Source of the DNA: Isoetes taiwanensis
Taxonomy: Eukaryota; Streptophyta; Lycopodiopsida; Isoetales; Isoetaceae
Assembly: GCA_021234155.1 (NCBI GenBank)
Contig: JAJEKV010000177.1
Coordinates: 622,001-686,000, forward strand
Length of the DNA stretch: 64,000 nucleotides
Direction: 5' to 3'
In this document: one piece after another, positions 20,440 through 32,395 of the stretch
Layout of the letters: every line of letters begins with the position of its first letter
Numbering within the stretch: the stretch's first letter is position 1
Notes under the pieces: model-generated
What the model saw: only the letters and a program-made list of their open reading frames with translations
What the model was told of the DNA's origin: nothing
Database searches by the model: none
Translations under genes and position numbers: made by a program

Positions 20440-22440
20440 ACTATTCGCTTTAGTTCAACTACCTGTATTCACCATTCCATAATTGAGCATTCTGAGCATT
20501 TCTTAATTCAATATCTACAGATGTTACTAACCTGTTATTATGAGAAGTTTCTCAAACTCCAGGTATGTGATGTGATCCCTGCAACAAAATCATGTTATAT
20601 AACATTCAATAAGCATAAACAGATCTTAATTAAGTATCAGATATCAAATATATATCTTTCCTTTGTGGCAAAAATGTGTAAGATTACATACAGTTCTGTA
20701 CATGAAAAAACAAGACAATGCAAAAGCACTCTCATACTTGTAACTTTCTTCACGAAGTTTCCAGAAATTTAAGATCCTTCACGAAATAATTAAGCAATGG
20801 GGAGATCATCTTCAATCCTAAACTTGAACCTGCTAATTTGGAATGCCAAATGACACTAAAACCAAATAAGCTTCAATGAAAAAAGCATGTAATGCTATTT
20901 GGATTCACTATGGAAGCCTACAATGGGCCTCCAGAAGATGAAGCCCTAAAAAAATCTCCGAGGTAATCCAATATGGGGTTACGAAATTTCAGCTACGAAA
21001 TCTGCCCAAATCTCTGAAGCCTTAAGCCCTAATTCGAGATTTCTTAATATGGGCATGGTGATAATGGGTGATGGTATCACCTCATCAATATTTTTTTTAT
21101 TTTGGGCGATTCCCTTTTCATACAAAGTTTTAAAATCATATATGGGCTAATCCTATTTTACTATGTCGATAAAAAAATTACGATGTGGGCGATTTCTTTC
21201 TCCGCAAAGATAAGTAGAACCAGAAATGGGCGATTGCAAGCCCGCGAAGTGCAAAACGGATCCTACTAATCTATCAAACCCTCATTGAAAAATATTAAAA
21301 AAAAAAGCCAATTGGCGATTAATCGTCCTTAATTTTTACTCTGGTTTTATTGAGCAGGTCAGTCCGAGTCTACCTTCTTTATACCCTAGACTCTCCATGA
21401 AGAAAGTTATGATCATAACTTCAAACAAAAAAGAGCTCTGGTCATGAAGAGTAGATCATGACAGCATATTCCTTTATGTTAAGGAAGCCTTATATTGCAC
21501 GATGGGAATACAAAACCTAAGGATAAACATGTCAAGCCTCATATGTCTATGAAGAAAGTTACTCACATAACTCCAAACATATCGCTCCAAGGTCATGAAT
21601 GTAATCCAAATCAGAACAAGAGAGCAAAGCCATTGGGTATATTTAATGTCATTTTGCCCATATTTAGTTGCTGTCTGAAGAAAGTGGTGGTGACACACTT
21701 TAAACCAGACATCTCTATCAAAGGGGCAAAGCTAAACAATAAATTATATCCACTGCAAATAAAGATGTGCATAAAATACAACTTTTGGCCCATTGTTGGG
21801 TCCATGATTAGTTCATTATTATGGACAATATTAGGGACAACATTGCATAGCAACTAGAAAGAAGTTATCACATTCTAAAGCAGATGTACCCAAATATGTT
21901 CCAAATAAAGCCCTGTTACAACATTAAACCAAGTGTACTGTTGTATTCCATCTATGTGATTCTAATATTTCAGAAAAACTTTGAGTCAAGGCACTTAATG
22001 ATGGCAAATATCACATTGAAATTAATGCAAAAAGCTTTCAGCAGCATAAACCGAGTAGGTTTTACAGGTTTCAGAGCAAATATCTTCTATTTCCTATTAT
22101 GTCAAGTTCCATTGTTTTCAGAGAATCTGAATTTGCATCAGACATATCCTAAGTTAAGAACATCAGCAAAAGGTAGATTTTTTTTCCACATGTGATCCAT
22201 CCATCCAAAAAACAGAGAGAATCAGAGAAAGACATGCATGTCTTGCATGTGCAGCATAAGGTCAGATGTAACCTATAGAAGCCGAAATATTTCCAAAATA
22301 TATCCTATTGGTAATTTTTTGAAGCATTGAATTCTGTCCAACACAGCCATAGTGTAACAGCAGATTCAACAAGCCGGTACCATTTTCCACAACCACAAAA
22401 AGGTGGGTTAGACATGTTACCTGCAATCCAACCAGTCAAA
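20440..22440. other. Spacer, diverged repeats, no gene seen
   Basis: From 21390 to 21900, blocks beginning GAAGAAAGTTA or GAAGAAAGTGG recur roughly every 120-170 bp (about 21400, 21551, 21676, with a weak fourth near 21860), so this looks like an old, diverged tandem repeat or retroelement debris. The rest is AT-rich with no supported exon. Confidence 0.4.
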
Positions 22441-22469
22441 AGTTAGCCTAATGGGTAACTGATAAGAAT

Positions 22470-22750
22470 CTAAACAATAGGCGGAACCTCATCAAGGACG
22501 CCCGTCTGGTTAGTCAAATCCTCAGCATTTCCATCCGTTAAATTTGTCTCAGGATTATCATAAAATGGTGCAGAGATGTTACCATTTTCTGCTCTGATAG
22601 CTGTTGCTCTAGCAACACAGCAACGAATGACATTGCTTGCATCAAAATTCTTGTTTCTACTACTAGGGTTACTCCGTTTAACTCCAAAGTCTTTCCTTCT
22701 CTCTTTGTTCTTAGCTCCAGGAGGACGTCCAGCCCCTCTTTTTGGTGCCA
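22470..22750 (-). CDS. Small basic protein with AT-hook-like start (copy A)
   Basis: The frame from Met 22750 starts MAPKRGAGRPPGAKNKERRK; RGAGRPPGAK resembles an AT-hook core (GRP flanked by basic residues). The remainder is polar, with an Asn-rich middle and an acidic end. A further 29 codons upstream are open, but the Met next to the basic block fits best. Its position, strand and flanking sequence (TTACCTGCA then AATCCAACCAG at 22420) parallel copies at 26153 and 29974. Function unknown; chromatin or DNA binding is a guess from the start. Confidence 0.45.
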
Positions 22751-22859
22751 TATTCCCACAGAAGCAGGGCTTAACCGGAAGCGCCAGGTTTAAGCCGGAG
22801 TTTGCGATAAAGTCACAAAGCAGAGAAAAAGATAGCATACCTTGTATTTTCTTGCACTA

Positions 22860-23180
22860 GTCCCGCAGCCTGCGTCAAGTAAATCACTGAAATGCTCTCA
22901 TCCGTTCATAAGAAACTATAAAAACAGGTTTTCTGAGGCAAAAACTGTACATGGAAAAAAAATTAGAAACATACCTCCGAAAATCCAAGGACCCTTAAAA
23001 TATCTGCCCGGCAACCAGTAAAGCATCTAACCCCCATAGAACGTATTTCTAAGTGCATACCCTTGCAGGAAAACCGCTTCTCAAACCGTGGAAATACAGC
23101 AGCTCCGGCGCCAAAACATGGGAGACACCTTAAGTATACATACTTCAAAAACTAAAAAAACCCCCTTCTCCGCCCACGCA
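22860..23180. other. Spacer, no gene seen
   Basis: Short minus ORFs here (for example 22963-23148) have no recognisable product. It lies between the copy A exon and the 5' break of a LINE fragment. Confidence 0.35.
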
Positions 23181-23184
23181 CATG

Positions 23185-24273
23185 TTTTGTACGGAAAAAA
23201 GAGGTGAACCCCCCGAGCTACAGAGTAACCTCTCCAAATCCAAATATGATAGTAATATCTCCGGTCTTTGCCCCCTTGGATGTGGAATGACAGAAGACTC
23301 GAACCATGTCTTTTTATGTTCAAAAATTGCTGAAATTTGGACATGGACCTCACAACTCAACCTTGGGGCACCAGCAAATCTTCTTGAATTTCTAAATGGT
23401 AGCTCCAGGGTTGCAAACACTTGCAGAATATTAACCTATTGGATTATTTGGAAACATAGGAATCTGGTTGCCATTGAAAAGAAAGCTATTAATCAGCCAC
23501 TGCCCATAAAACTCTTAAAGGGGCTAAATATGACAAAGCTTGGGATCGGATAGGGAAATTCCAAGGTTTATATCACTTTTTTGTTCTAGTTCTAACAGAT
23601 GTTAATGGTGTTCTTCACAGATCATCAGAGGAGGATGCTGAAAGTGGGAGCCCCACCAAGAGGCTCAGATTATCTGGTGGTAATTGAAGAGTTGTCAAGG
23701 ACTATGGTTGCAGAAAATATGATTCTGCTCAAGCAGGAAGTAATTCATGCCAGGGCAATTAAGAAGCTGCTCAACAAACAGGCTATTTGGAGACACAATA
23801 GCTTAAAGCCTATGTTTGAGGCTTTATTCCACCACTGGCAAAAAAGGAGGGAAGCCCGAGTACTTATGATGATGGACTTCACCTCATACACTATTGAGGA
23901 GTTGGACGAAATGCTCAGTATCTTTGGTAACTCCACTGTAGCTGATCTATCCCTGCAGGATCTTATCGAAGCAAACAATTAAACTTCAGACTTAGCATTT
24001 AGCTATTCCAGAAATAGCTAAGCTTTTTTGGGATTGCTCTATTTTGGCTAATTCAGAATTCTCTATGCTGAATTATGAACACAGAAACTGGCAATCTGAA
24101 TATGCTCTTAATCTAGCTATCTTAAAATCAGGTTGTACCTCCCCTATTATGGAGGATTTACTTTTTGTTATAAATAGGTCTCCTTTGGAGTCCTATTATA
24201 TTTTGATGTCACATGTCCGATAGGACGCCGCCTTGTGGCGTGACGTTAAAATCTCTTCTTCTTCTTCTTCTTC

Positions 24274-24303
<30 letters not shown>
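23185..24303 (+). mobile_element. 5'-truncated L1-like LINE, 3' end with poly(A)
   Basis: The frame 23182-23553 holds the RVT-associated zinc-binding region: ISGLCPLGCGMTEDSNHVFL, then CSKIAEIWTW and YWIIWKHRN. The frame 23599-23982 continues with a Glu-rich tail (LSIFGNSTVADLSLQDLIE). The element ends with (CTT)n, TCAATT and about 28 A's at 24276-24303. The RT itself is absent, so this is a dead 5'-truncated copy. Confidence 0.85.
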
Positions 24304-24310
<7 letters not shown>

Positions 24311-25800
24311 AAATCTGATAACAGACTTTCATCCTTAGTACTCCTTGCAGGAATACCAAGTTTGCAATTAGCAGCCCTAGGACAACTTACAGGCACAGTT
24401 ACCTAGGCCAAGACTAGATTCAAGAACTTTAATTTTATCATTATATATCATAACTGGAACAGTCAAAATGAACGTATAATGTCAATTTCAAATAACACCT
24501 TGGAATTAATTTCTGTTTCCAATATTCAGCATACATGAAAGGCTTAAACTAGAATATCAGTTAGGCGTAGACCTGTGTATCCCCTGGATATCAATATTAA
24601 ATGATTTTCCATATTCAAAACATTAAATAACACATAAGTTTCAAGATTGACAATTTCATTCAAGCAGAGACTATATTCTGCTGTAAATATTCCCCATTTT
24701 CTTTTTGGAACGTGCTTACTTGGAGTCTTGTACATCAAGTTTGAAAATGTAAAGAGCAATCCATCAAAGCATGGAGCAAGAAACCTGGTTACCTGCAGTA
24801 AACCAGCCAAAAATTAGCCTAAGAAGGGTAATTATGACAGCACTAACAGGTAAGCATTAGGTATCTTGGGTTATCCCCTTCACATGCCATAAAGATGAAT
24901 CAACACAAAAGTATGTTACAGAACTTTTTGGGATCACATATGTACAGAATTTCAATGGCATATCAAACCTTCTTTAGGCCTTTGCATAGATGCACATGAC
25001 AGTTTCCTTACCTTGCACAACTGGCTAACATTAAATTTATAGGCCCTATATCCTTTACCTTCTTTTTCCATAATTTAAAGATCTATTTATGTCTTCAGTT
25101 CACCCGCATATACACTGTCAAACACATGTTAACATGTGTAATTTCTAGACTACCAAAATGATTAGAGCTATTAGCACAAAATTGCTATATCTCCTAATGG
25201 CCTCGGGAGTCCCCATGCTTTACTTTATGCGAGAAAGGATCAAAGTTAAACTTCAGCATATCATGTTACATAGACCGTGTCAAGCACTTGTCCTCCAAAC
25301 AATCAACATCCATCAACATATTTCAGTTATCTATTCATGCACAACCAGCATATTACAGTTTAGATCTGCAGATATTAGAACTATCCAAGAGCTAAAACGT
25401 AGCCATCCTAAGCTATTTCAAAATGTAAACACATGGATTAAGCTCAATATTTCATAACATGCTTGTAATACCAAGCCTTTTCTTGCTGACTTCCAAATGC
25501 ATAGATCTAGGCATATATTAGTCATAGCCCTTTTATTTTACTTTCTTTTGTTACTTACAGCAGATGCACTGGTTACACACCAAAGGTCTCCAATACGTCA
25601 CAAGTTCATACCCATATTTGCAATGCCACAAGATATTCCTGCCCCTTAGGCTATTACTCTACCTCTAAATTTATTACACATCCTAGCTGTGTTATGTTCA
25701 TTTTTCAGCAATTAGCTCAAAAATTATGCTTCAAAACACCTACTAATTTTTAATAAGCATCTAAGCTATTCAGTAACCCAAATTGCATTATGAATCCAAA
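24304..25800. repeat. Segment of a local duplication, non-coding part (unit B)
   Basis: After the A-run this segment resembles the one after 28541: AATTAGCAGCCCTA at about 24367 and 28611, GTTACCTGCA at about 24789 and 28931, and GACAGGTAAGC or AACAGGTAAGC followed by TTGGGTT at about 24850 and 28990. It lies downstream (minus sense) of the copy B exon as its partner lies downstream of copy C, so both are probably introns or flanks of duplicated genes. No exon was identified. Confidence 0.55.
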
Positions 25801-25809
25801 GATAAACCT

Positions 25810-26153
25810 GAATTCGTTGCCCTCCAGGAAGAATTCTCGTTTGTTGCTTCTTTGTTGCATTTATTGCTTCTTCCTTAGGATCAGCCCCATTTTTTTGTTT
25901 GCTTTTCCTGAATGTCACTAATTTTTGCATCTTGCTTATCATGTCCTTCAGCAAATCTAGTCTCTGTTCCCTTCTTCTTGCTTACATCATTCACATCTTT
26001 TTCAGCATTGGCTCTATCCTCAGATTTATCTGCATTTGTCCCTTTTACAGCCCTCCTAAACTCAAAAATCTTCTTGCTCTTGGATGCAGAGCTATTCTCC
26101 AATTGCAATCTCTTCCTAGTGGCCATGTTTAAGTCTCCTTTCTTCCTGCCCAA
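25810..26153 (-). CDS. Small basic Lys-rich protein exon (copy B)
   Basis: Starts MGRKKGDLNMATRKRLQLEN, continues SSASKSKKIFEFRRA and a Lys/Glu/Asp-rich tail. After a frame change at about 25885-25890 the neighbouring frame gives ADPKEEAINATKKQQTRILP, ending ...GGQRIQ at a donor (CAG/GTTTAT, 25809). It is clearly paralogous to the exon at 29974: both share (G/P)RKKGDLNMATRKRL, a Lys/Ala/Ser block, then F-(E/S)-F-(R/H)-R. High Lys content and charge suggest a nuclear or nucleic-acid-binding protein. Not a family I recognise. Confidence 0.55.
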
Positions 26154-26426
26154 TTCCTATGAACAGACTAGCATTTTAGACATTACATCCGCTGCCAACA
26201 AAGCCGGAGCTAAAACTAAAGCCCCTTGCATGTTTGCATCCGGGCATATTTATGTAGCATAGAAGCGTGTACCTAAAATCTCATCTTTGCACTTCATTAC
26301 ACTAGTGTCCTTAAACCTCCAGCTATTTTTCTAGAATCTTGAAATAGCATAATACCTTGTATAGTTTTTCTTTTTTGTTATCTTGACGGACTGCTTGTAC
26401 AAGTGCATCTGCCGCCGTCTTTGCAA

Positions 26427-26678
26427 ACGCCTCTTGGATGGAACCCTAACTGTTTAGCATGTGGAAACCCTAACAAAATTCACTTTCGTATGCATACTTT
26501 GTCTTTTTTTTTGTTAGAATACATTTAACATTTACCTTTTTTCCTTGGCATGACGCCTCTTGGATGGAACCCTAACTGTTTAGCATGTGGAAACCCTAAC
26601 AGAATTCACTTTCGTATGCATACTTTGTCTTTTTTTTGTTAGAATACATTTAACATTTACCTTTTTTCCTTGGCATGT
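26427..26678. repeat. Tandem repeat, two copies of about 126 bp
   Basis: Two near-identical units begin ACGCCTCTTGGATGGAACCC, at 26427 and 26553. They differ mainly in the length of a T-run, so this is a very recent duplication. The 26154-26426 stretch before it shows no gene. Confidence 0.95.
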
Positions 26679-26837
26679 CGTCATCCTTAGCCCTCTCTTT
26701 TTTTCAAGTCGTAAGATTGTTCAAAGGCTAAAAATATGCCATGCATGCGCATGCAATAAAGCCTTTTAAGCAAATGGCAACTTGCATATAAGGAGCACAC
26801 GCTTTTTTCCAAAACGTGAGTATAAATGCCATAATAG

Positions 26838-28230
26838 AATAGAATAGAATAGAATAGTTTTTTTATCGTCCACTGAGACCAATCGGCCTATGGGACCCGG
26901 GGAGGAACGCAAAGAAACTTATTACCGCCCATCCGGGTTAAAAACCCCCTACACCGGAAGGGTTTTCGAGGGAAAACCGCGGGCGCAATAAGAATGCCGG
27001 CCAAACCGCATAAGTATACATCATCATGAAATAAATGTGTATGTACATGTCAAGTCGTGCCGGACATAGCTGATCTCGCATGTCCATGACCTCCTCGAAG
27101 GTATGATCCTAGCATCCGCATCGGATGCCGCGCTCAATGTCACATGTAGCGGCCGGGCCGGGCTCGACCAACTCAAAGATAGCGCGTCCGGATTTGATCA
27201 TATGTTTGGGCAACTTTGAAGGGTATGAGATTCATCCTCAATGACTCCCATTTGGCGGCATTGACGAGAGCTCGCCCCGACGTGGCTCACCAATCCATCC
27301 GCATGTCTCAATTCAAGATGATGTGCCCCCCTCAGGCGAATGGAGGCAATGAGTCTGCGGCTTTTCATGGGCAAGTGGGTGCGCAGTAGCATTGTGGGCC
27401 TGCTTCAATGTGGGATTTATGTGGCGCCGGTAGTGTCTTTGTCTTGACTGCTCAAGGGCGCCGGCATCCCAAAGCTTGCCGATGAAGCAAGCGTCAAGAT
27501 ATTGCCTCAAGCTATGGTGATCTGCCTCTGTTTGCACATGTATGCACCTGCTCTCGCACATTCCATCTAGCCATCCATTGAGCTCTCTTTTCCCTCCAAA
27601 TGCCTTGAGGCGCTGGGCCCCATTGCCATGATATAAGCTAGTTTTGGGAGACGAGCATCGCCCCATGTTGACCACCTTCCTCGAAATAGACAATGTGGCG
27701 ATCAAGGGCCGCCCTCCTCGAGGCAAGAATCCTGCTTCTGCGCAGTAGAATTTGATATGGGACTGTGGACTTCACCCCTAGTGCTCGTATCAAGAAGGCT
27801 TTACACTTTTGCCCAAGTCATTCCAAGTAGCGAGGGATACTCACGGGCCCCATACTTCAACCCCGTATAAAAGGACAGGCTCCACTAAGACTTTGAACAG
27901 GTGTGACTGATGGGTCCAATCATACAACTCCGCTCTATGACTATTGTTTTGCATTGCATATAGTGCTTTCCAGCCCGCCGTAACTCGTAGCCGTATGGAT
28001 GTGTCCCAGTGCATAGTAGACGGAAACTCCACTCCCAAATATTTGTATGTGGATGCTACTTCCACATTCTGCCCTCGGTAACGGAAGGAGGGGATCCTCG
28101 GCTGTCGTGAAGATGATATGAAAACCACCTTAGTCTTGGCCAAGTTGACGCACATATCAGTCGCTTGACGCAACCATAAGTCAACTCCAATTTTAGAGTC
28201 CAAAAGTGAAATTCCCATATTCCACATGTT
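26838..28230 (-). mobile_element. RTE-like LINE, 5'-truncated, (TATTC)n tail
   Basis: On the minus strand the frame 28227-27841 gives the end of an RT (LAKTKVVFISSSRQPRIPSF, VASTYKYLGVEFPS, FKVLVEPVLLYGVEVWGP). Frames 27726-27313 and 27392-27198 give the C-terminal part with IEDESHTLQSCP. The 3' end at 26838-26861 is a pentanucleotide run, (AATAG)n on the plus strand, followed inward by CGTCCACTGAGACCAATCGG. The same 3' end recurs at 33008-33075. The RT catalytic core is missing. Confidence 0.85.
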
Positions 28231-29587
28231 AATGTCAACTTCATCAATTTTGTTTAATCAAATGACTATTTGTTATTTGCCATATTCCTACAAGAACAAC
28301 CTAGTTTATTCATCTGAAACCTTCAAACAGGCACAACCTATGGTTTATGACATGTGTGACAAACTGTCATCTATATTTTACCATATCATGGCCATTTTTT
28401 GAGAGATATCAATTACATGGCACATGCCATCATTGCATATTCTGGGATATCATATATTGGCCATTATGTTGGCAACCTCATGTGCATCATATTTGAGCTA
28501 ACTATATAATTTCTACTTTAAAAAAAAAAAAAAAAAAAAACTTTTTACTCTGTACAAACAGACCTTATTACCTTTAAATGATCTTTATACAAAGAACATC
28601 TTCAAGGTACAATTAGCAGCCCTAAACTAAATCAGGTGTTATTTAATTTAGGCCTTAATAAGGCTACAAGATTCACTATATTACTGGAAAAACCACTTTT
28701 ATTCCATAAACTTTTGTTCACATAACCATTTCAAATAACCAAATAATCAAACTTAAATATAAATAGATCCAGATCCATGAGGAAAGTTAAACCAATCTAA
28801 GATTGTATCTACAAAAATAGAATACAAATACAGATTTCCTGATTTTTCTTGATATCATCACTGATTGTTGCTGTAGACTTATCCATATCGAAAAAATGGG
28901 AGAAAACAAGCTAAGAGCAAGAAATCCCGTTACCTGCATCCAAACATGCCAAAGTTAGCAATAAACATGGTAACTAGACAAGGGATGACAGGTAAGCTAC
29001 AGATTTCTTGGGTTCAACACCCTTCACTTAACTCGTAATCAAATATAATTTACAAAATCATTGACACTTTATACCTGCTTTACCATTGCAAGTATATTAC
29101 TGGTCATCCACAGATAACTTCCATTTAATAATCAAGATAATAGCATGAGAACAGACTCAACTTAAGCTGTCCAACCCAGAATTATGTAGAAGACTGTATA
29201 TCTAAGCAAAGTAAACCTAAACTAGCCATTACTGAGCACCCAAGTTGCCCAAATAACTTCAAATGCAATATGCCACTTCATTTTTATCCAACAACCCACA
29301 GCCATAACATACACTTACATTTTCATTAAAAGCCCACTACTATAAGGAATTAAGATTATGACAAAGTCACAGATCTAATGAACCATAGGTAATTTTGTAA
29401 TAAAAAAGCTAACAGTCAGAGCCACTTATTCAATCATCTATAACAGACTCTCAACAATTTTTCAGATCATACTGGCTACACTTATTTGTTAACCAACTCA
29501 TCATAACATATTATTCATACCCTTTGCCATTAATCTCTCAAACCACAGCAATCCTTTAGGATAAGCATAAACCATTTTATTAATTTA
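28231..29587. repeat. Segment of a local duplication, non-coding part (unit C)
   Basis: Starts with an A-run (about 28519-28540), then shares blocks with 24304-25000 (see unit B). It lies downstream, in minus sense, of the copy C exon. No exon found. Confidence 0.5.
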
Positions 29588-29974
29588 TCAAACCTGGTTT
29601 GCTTGAGGCTGCCTATCAGCCTGTTGTGGCAGATCCAAAGTCTTTTCCCCTGCTAACAAGCTACAATGGATCTTGTCACCACCTTCTGGAGGATCCTGGA
29701 TCAAGCTTTCCATATTCTCCAAAGTATGAATACCGATGTTTCCAGCTCCATCAGATAAGGAATTACACACATGGTCTTCCATAGATCCACCAACTGCTGC
29801 TGCATTAAGAACAGATGCTGCACCAGAATCCCCAATGGCCAAACTCCCTTTTCCATCAGGAATTACCACTGTTCTGTGAAATGAAAAGGTCTTGGCCTTT
29901 TTGGAAGCTTTGGCCTTCTCCTCCTCTAGCCTTTTCCTGGTTGCCATGTTCAGATCCCCCTTCTTCCGGGGCAT
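29588..29974 (-). CDS. Small basic Lys-rich protein exon (copy C)
   Basis: From Met 29974: MPRKKGDLNMATRKRLEEEK, then AKASKKAKTFSFHRTV, a Gly/Ala-rich middle and LDLPQQADRQPQANQ. The frame reads through a donor-like CAG/GTTTGA at 29593-29588 to TGA; the matching donor in copy B suggests the exon truly ends there and more exons follow. The 35 codons upstream of this Met are also open and have no counterpart in copy B, so Met 29974 is the better start. Paralogue of copy B. Confidence 0.6.
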   Translation of the reverse strand: MPRKKGDLNMATRKRLEEEKAKASKKAKTFSFHRTVVIPDGKGSLAIGDSGAASVLNAAAVGGSMEDHVCNSLSDGAGNIGIHTLENMESLIQDPPEGGDKIHCSLLAGEKTLDLPQQADRQPQANQV

Positions 29975-30079
29975 ATTGAACATCAAGATAAAAACCACAT
30001 TGGACGGAAAAGCAAGAACACAAGCCTTGTAGGGAACACAAAGATTTCTATATAAACCAATTTCACCGGCCATTTTCAA

Positions 30080-30534
30080 CTACACCTACAGTCGTAGCTA
30101 CCGACAGTTCTAAATTTGCATGTCGGGTTCTTACCTGGAGTCCAGGCTACTCATAGAAGTACACTGCTGTCAACCAATTCCAATAACCTCTTTTGCCATA
30201 TCCGGAGTTCACTATCAGAACACTCTTCGTAACCCTAACATGCCGTTAGGTCTTTTTCTTTTTTTGCTATAGGATTTCATTTCCCTAATTAAACAAAATA
30301 CAATAATACTGACCTTTAGAAGCTTATTGATACCCCCTTCAGAGATTTAAATGAAATTACACATGCCCCATAGGAGCCCTTTTCTTCCCGAACAATCCAT
30401 GATCTCATACCATAAACCAAGTTAGATATAGTTAAGAACAAATCATGAAATTTATAGTTCCATATGTCATAATCCACAAATTCAACAACATTAGAGATGT
30501 CTGGTATCAAGATCCATTAAACATTACTAATAAT

Positions 30535-30572
<38 letters not shown>

Positions 30573-31800
30573 CGTACAAATATATGTCGTGCACCCCTTG
30601 TTATTGTATTCATGGAATAATTGAAGGGCTAAACTTAGCTATTTGGTGATTTTTTAGCACATTTTCAAAAAATGTTGGGTAAAGTAAGTGGGAAAATTTC
30701 AGAAAAAAATCATAATTTTAGCTTAACTTTTTCCGCGCCTGCACCAAGCTTTGATATCTTTAGCCAAATGCTAGAAAGTAAGAGAGTGAAATTTTGCGTT
30801 GTTTAGCTAAACCATAGAAACTTTTGGAATAAATTTCGGGCTAGTTTAGCTAACATCATTCTAGTTTATAAAAAATGTATGACTAGTAATATACTTTCTA
30901 GCACCTATAGAATAATTTGAGGCCTAGACAACTAACCTGGCATTGTTTTAGAATGTTTTCACAAAGAAAATGACTAAAATAAATGGAAATAAATAAAAAA
31001 AAGTACAGTATTTTTAGCTTAATATTTTTTGTTGCCCACCCGACAGAAATTTTTGGGATGAATTTTGGGTTAGTCTAGCTAAACGCTAGAAAGTATGAGA
31101 GGGAAAGTGTGTAGAGTTTAGCTAAACCACAGAAAGTTTTGGAATTAGTCTCGGGCAAGTTTAGCTTAAGCCATTATGGCTAATAAAAAATATATGATTA
31201 GTAATTTATTCCCTGATTGTATTATACATTTGGACATGTAGAAAAAGAGTTTAACTTTGCCATTACTGTAATCCATCTTCAAGTAATCCATCTTCAAGCT
31301 CATTATACATATATAACATCCTTAGGTACATTTTATATTTAATCATGTCCTGTCGTGTAATAACTTTGATCATGTATTAATGTGTCATGTGTATCATAGA
31401 CATATATAAGCGAGACATCAACAAAGTCAACAATTAATAAACTTGATTGGGGATCGATGGTTGACAATTTAATAGAAAATAAATAAAAGTGCATTAGCCA
31501 TTTATGACCACATGCCTTAGATTGACAGCAACAAAATGCAAAGATATTTTGGCGACAAAGCATATGCATAAGAAAAATGTAGAGATATTGTGATGACAAG
31601 GCATGTGCGTATTTGGCAGGTGCCGGTTTGTCTACATAGGTGTCAATACTCATAGTAGGTTCAAGCAATATATGCTGCTTTCCCATTTAGATACATTGCT
31701 TAATTGCACCAATTCTAAGAGATGGAGGTGCCGATCTCACTCCATTGTTATCAATTTTGAATATGTTTTGCACCATCAAAATAATAATGTTTGTTGATGC
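30080..31800. other. AT-rich spacer with A-run and a duplicated block
   Basis: A run of about 33 A's lies at 30539-30571. Two diverged copies of a block of about 130 bp follow: GCTAGAAAGTA(A/T)GAGAG ... TTTAGCTAAACCA(T/C)AGAAA ... TAAAAAATRTATGA (about 30770-30897 and 31083-31212). No coding exon is supported, but the first exon of the gene at 31808 may be hidden here. Confidence 0.5.
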
Positions 31801-31807
31801 ATTGCAG

Positions 31808-32395
31808 GTGATTGAAGTGAAAGTTTCAATGCGAGGAGAGAAATGTGAGCAGAAGATTAGGAAGTCTCTACGAAAAATTCCAGGTTCATATGCCATTTGC
31901 TTATGCTTTTTTACTTCAGTCCATAAGGCCATAACGTTTCTCTCTTATTGGTTAGGCATTGAATCTGTACAAGTGGAGATAGACCAACATAAGGTCACTG
32001 TTGTAGGGCGCGTTGATCCAAAGAAAGTGCTCAAAAGGATTAAAAACACCGGTAAAAGAGCAGAATTTTGGCCTCAACATCTCAATGATTATAATATCTA
32101 TGCCCCTTACAGCCACTATGAATATGAAACCAAACGTTATGTAGAAAACTCTTGGGAATATTCGAGGGATAATTATTCCCATAAAGGGCATCGATCTTCT
32201 TACTGCTATAGAGAACATCATCGCTCCCTTGGAGCTCTTTGGCACCGTTGCGTGAGACACCTTTTAGGAAGATCTAAAAAATATGAAGAGGATTATCGTG
32301 TGCAAAAAGAAATGCGACAACGTCCTCCTAGAGAAGATGATAAAGTCACAACCATGTTTAGTGATGAGAACCCAAATGCTTGTTCCATTATGTAA
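31808..32395 (+). CDS. HMA-domain isoprenylated protein (HIPP-like), metal site degenerate
   Basis: Two exons: 31808-31883 after acceptor TTGCAG, and 31956-32395, with a 72-nt intron (GTTCAT...GGTTAG). The join restores KIPG-IESVQVEID. The protein then reads VIEVKVSMRGEKCEQKIRKS and ...VTVVGRVDPKKVLKRIKNTG, a typical HMA fold. The metal loop, usually M-x-C-x-x-C, is M-R-G-E-K-C here, so the first Cys is lost and copper/zinc binding is doubtful. The C-terminus is ...NACSIM, a CaaX prenylation signal, with Tyr/His/Arg-rich sequence before it. HIPPs are membrane-tethered metallochaperone-like proteins. The start exon is not identified. The intron has no stop and a length divisible by three, so retention keeps the frame. 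Confidence 0.85.
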   Translation: MIEVKVSMRGEKCEQKIRKSLRKIPGSYAICLCFFTSVHKAITFLSYWLGIESVQVEIDQHKVTVVGRVDPKKVLKRIKNTGKRAEFWPQHLNDYNIYAPYSHYEYETKRYVENSWEYSRDNYSHKGHRSSYCYREHHRSLGALWHRCVRHLLGRSKKYEEDYRVQKEMRQRPPREDDKVTTMFSDENPNACSIM

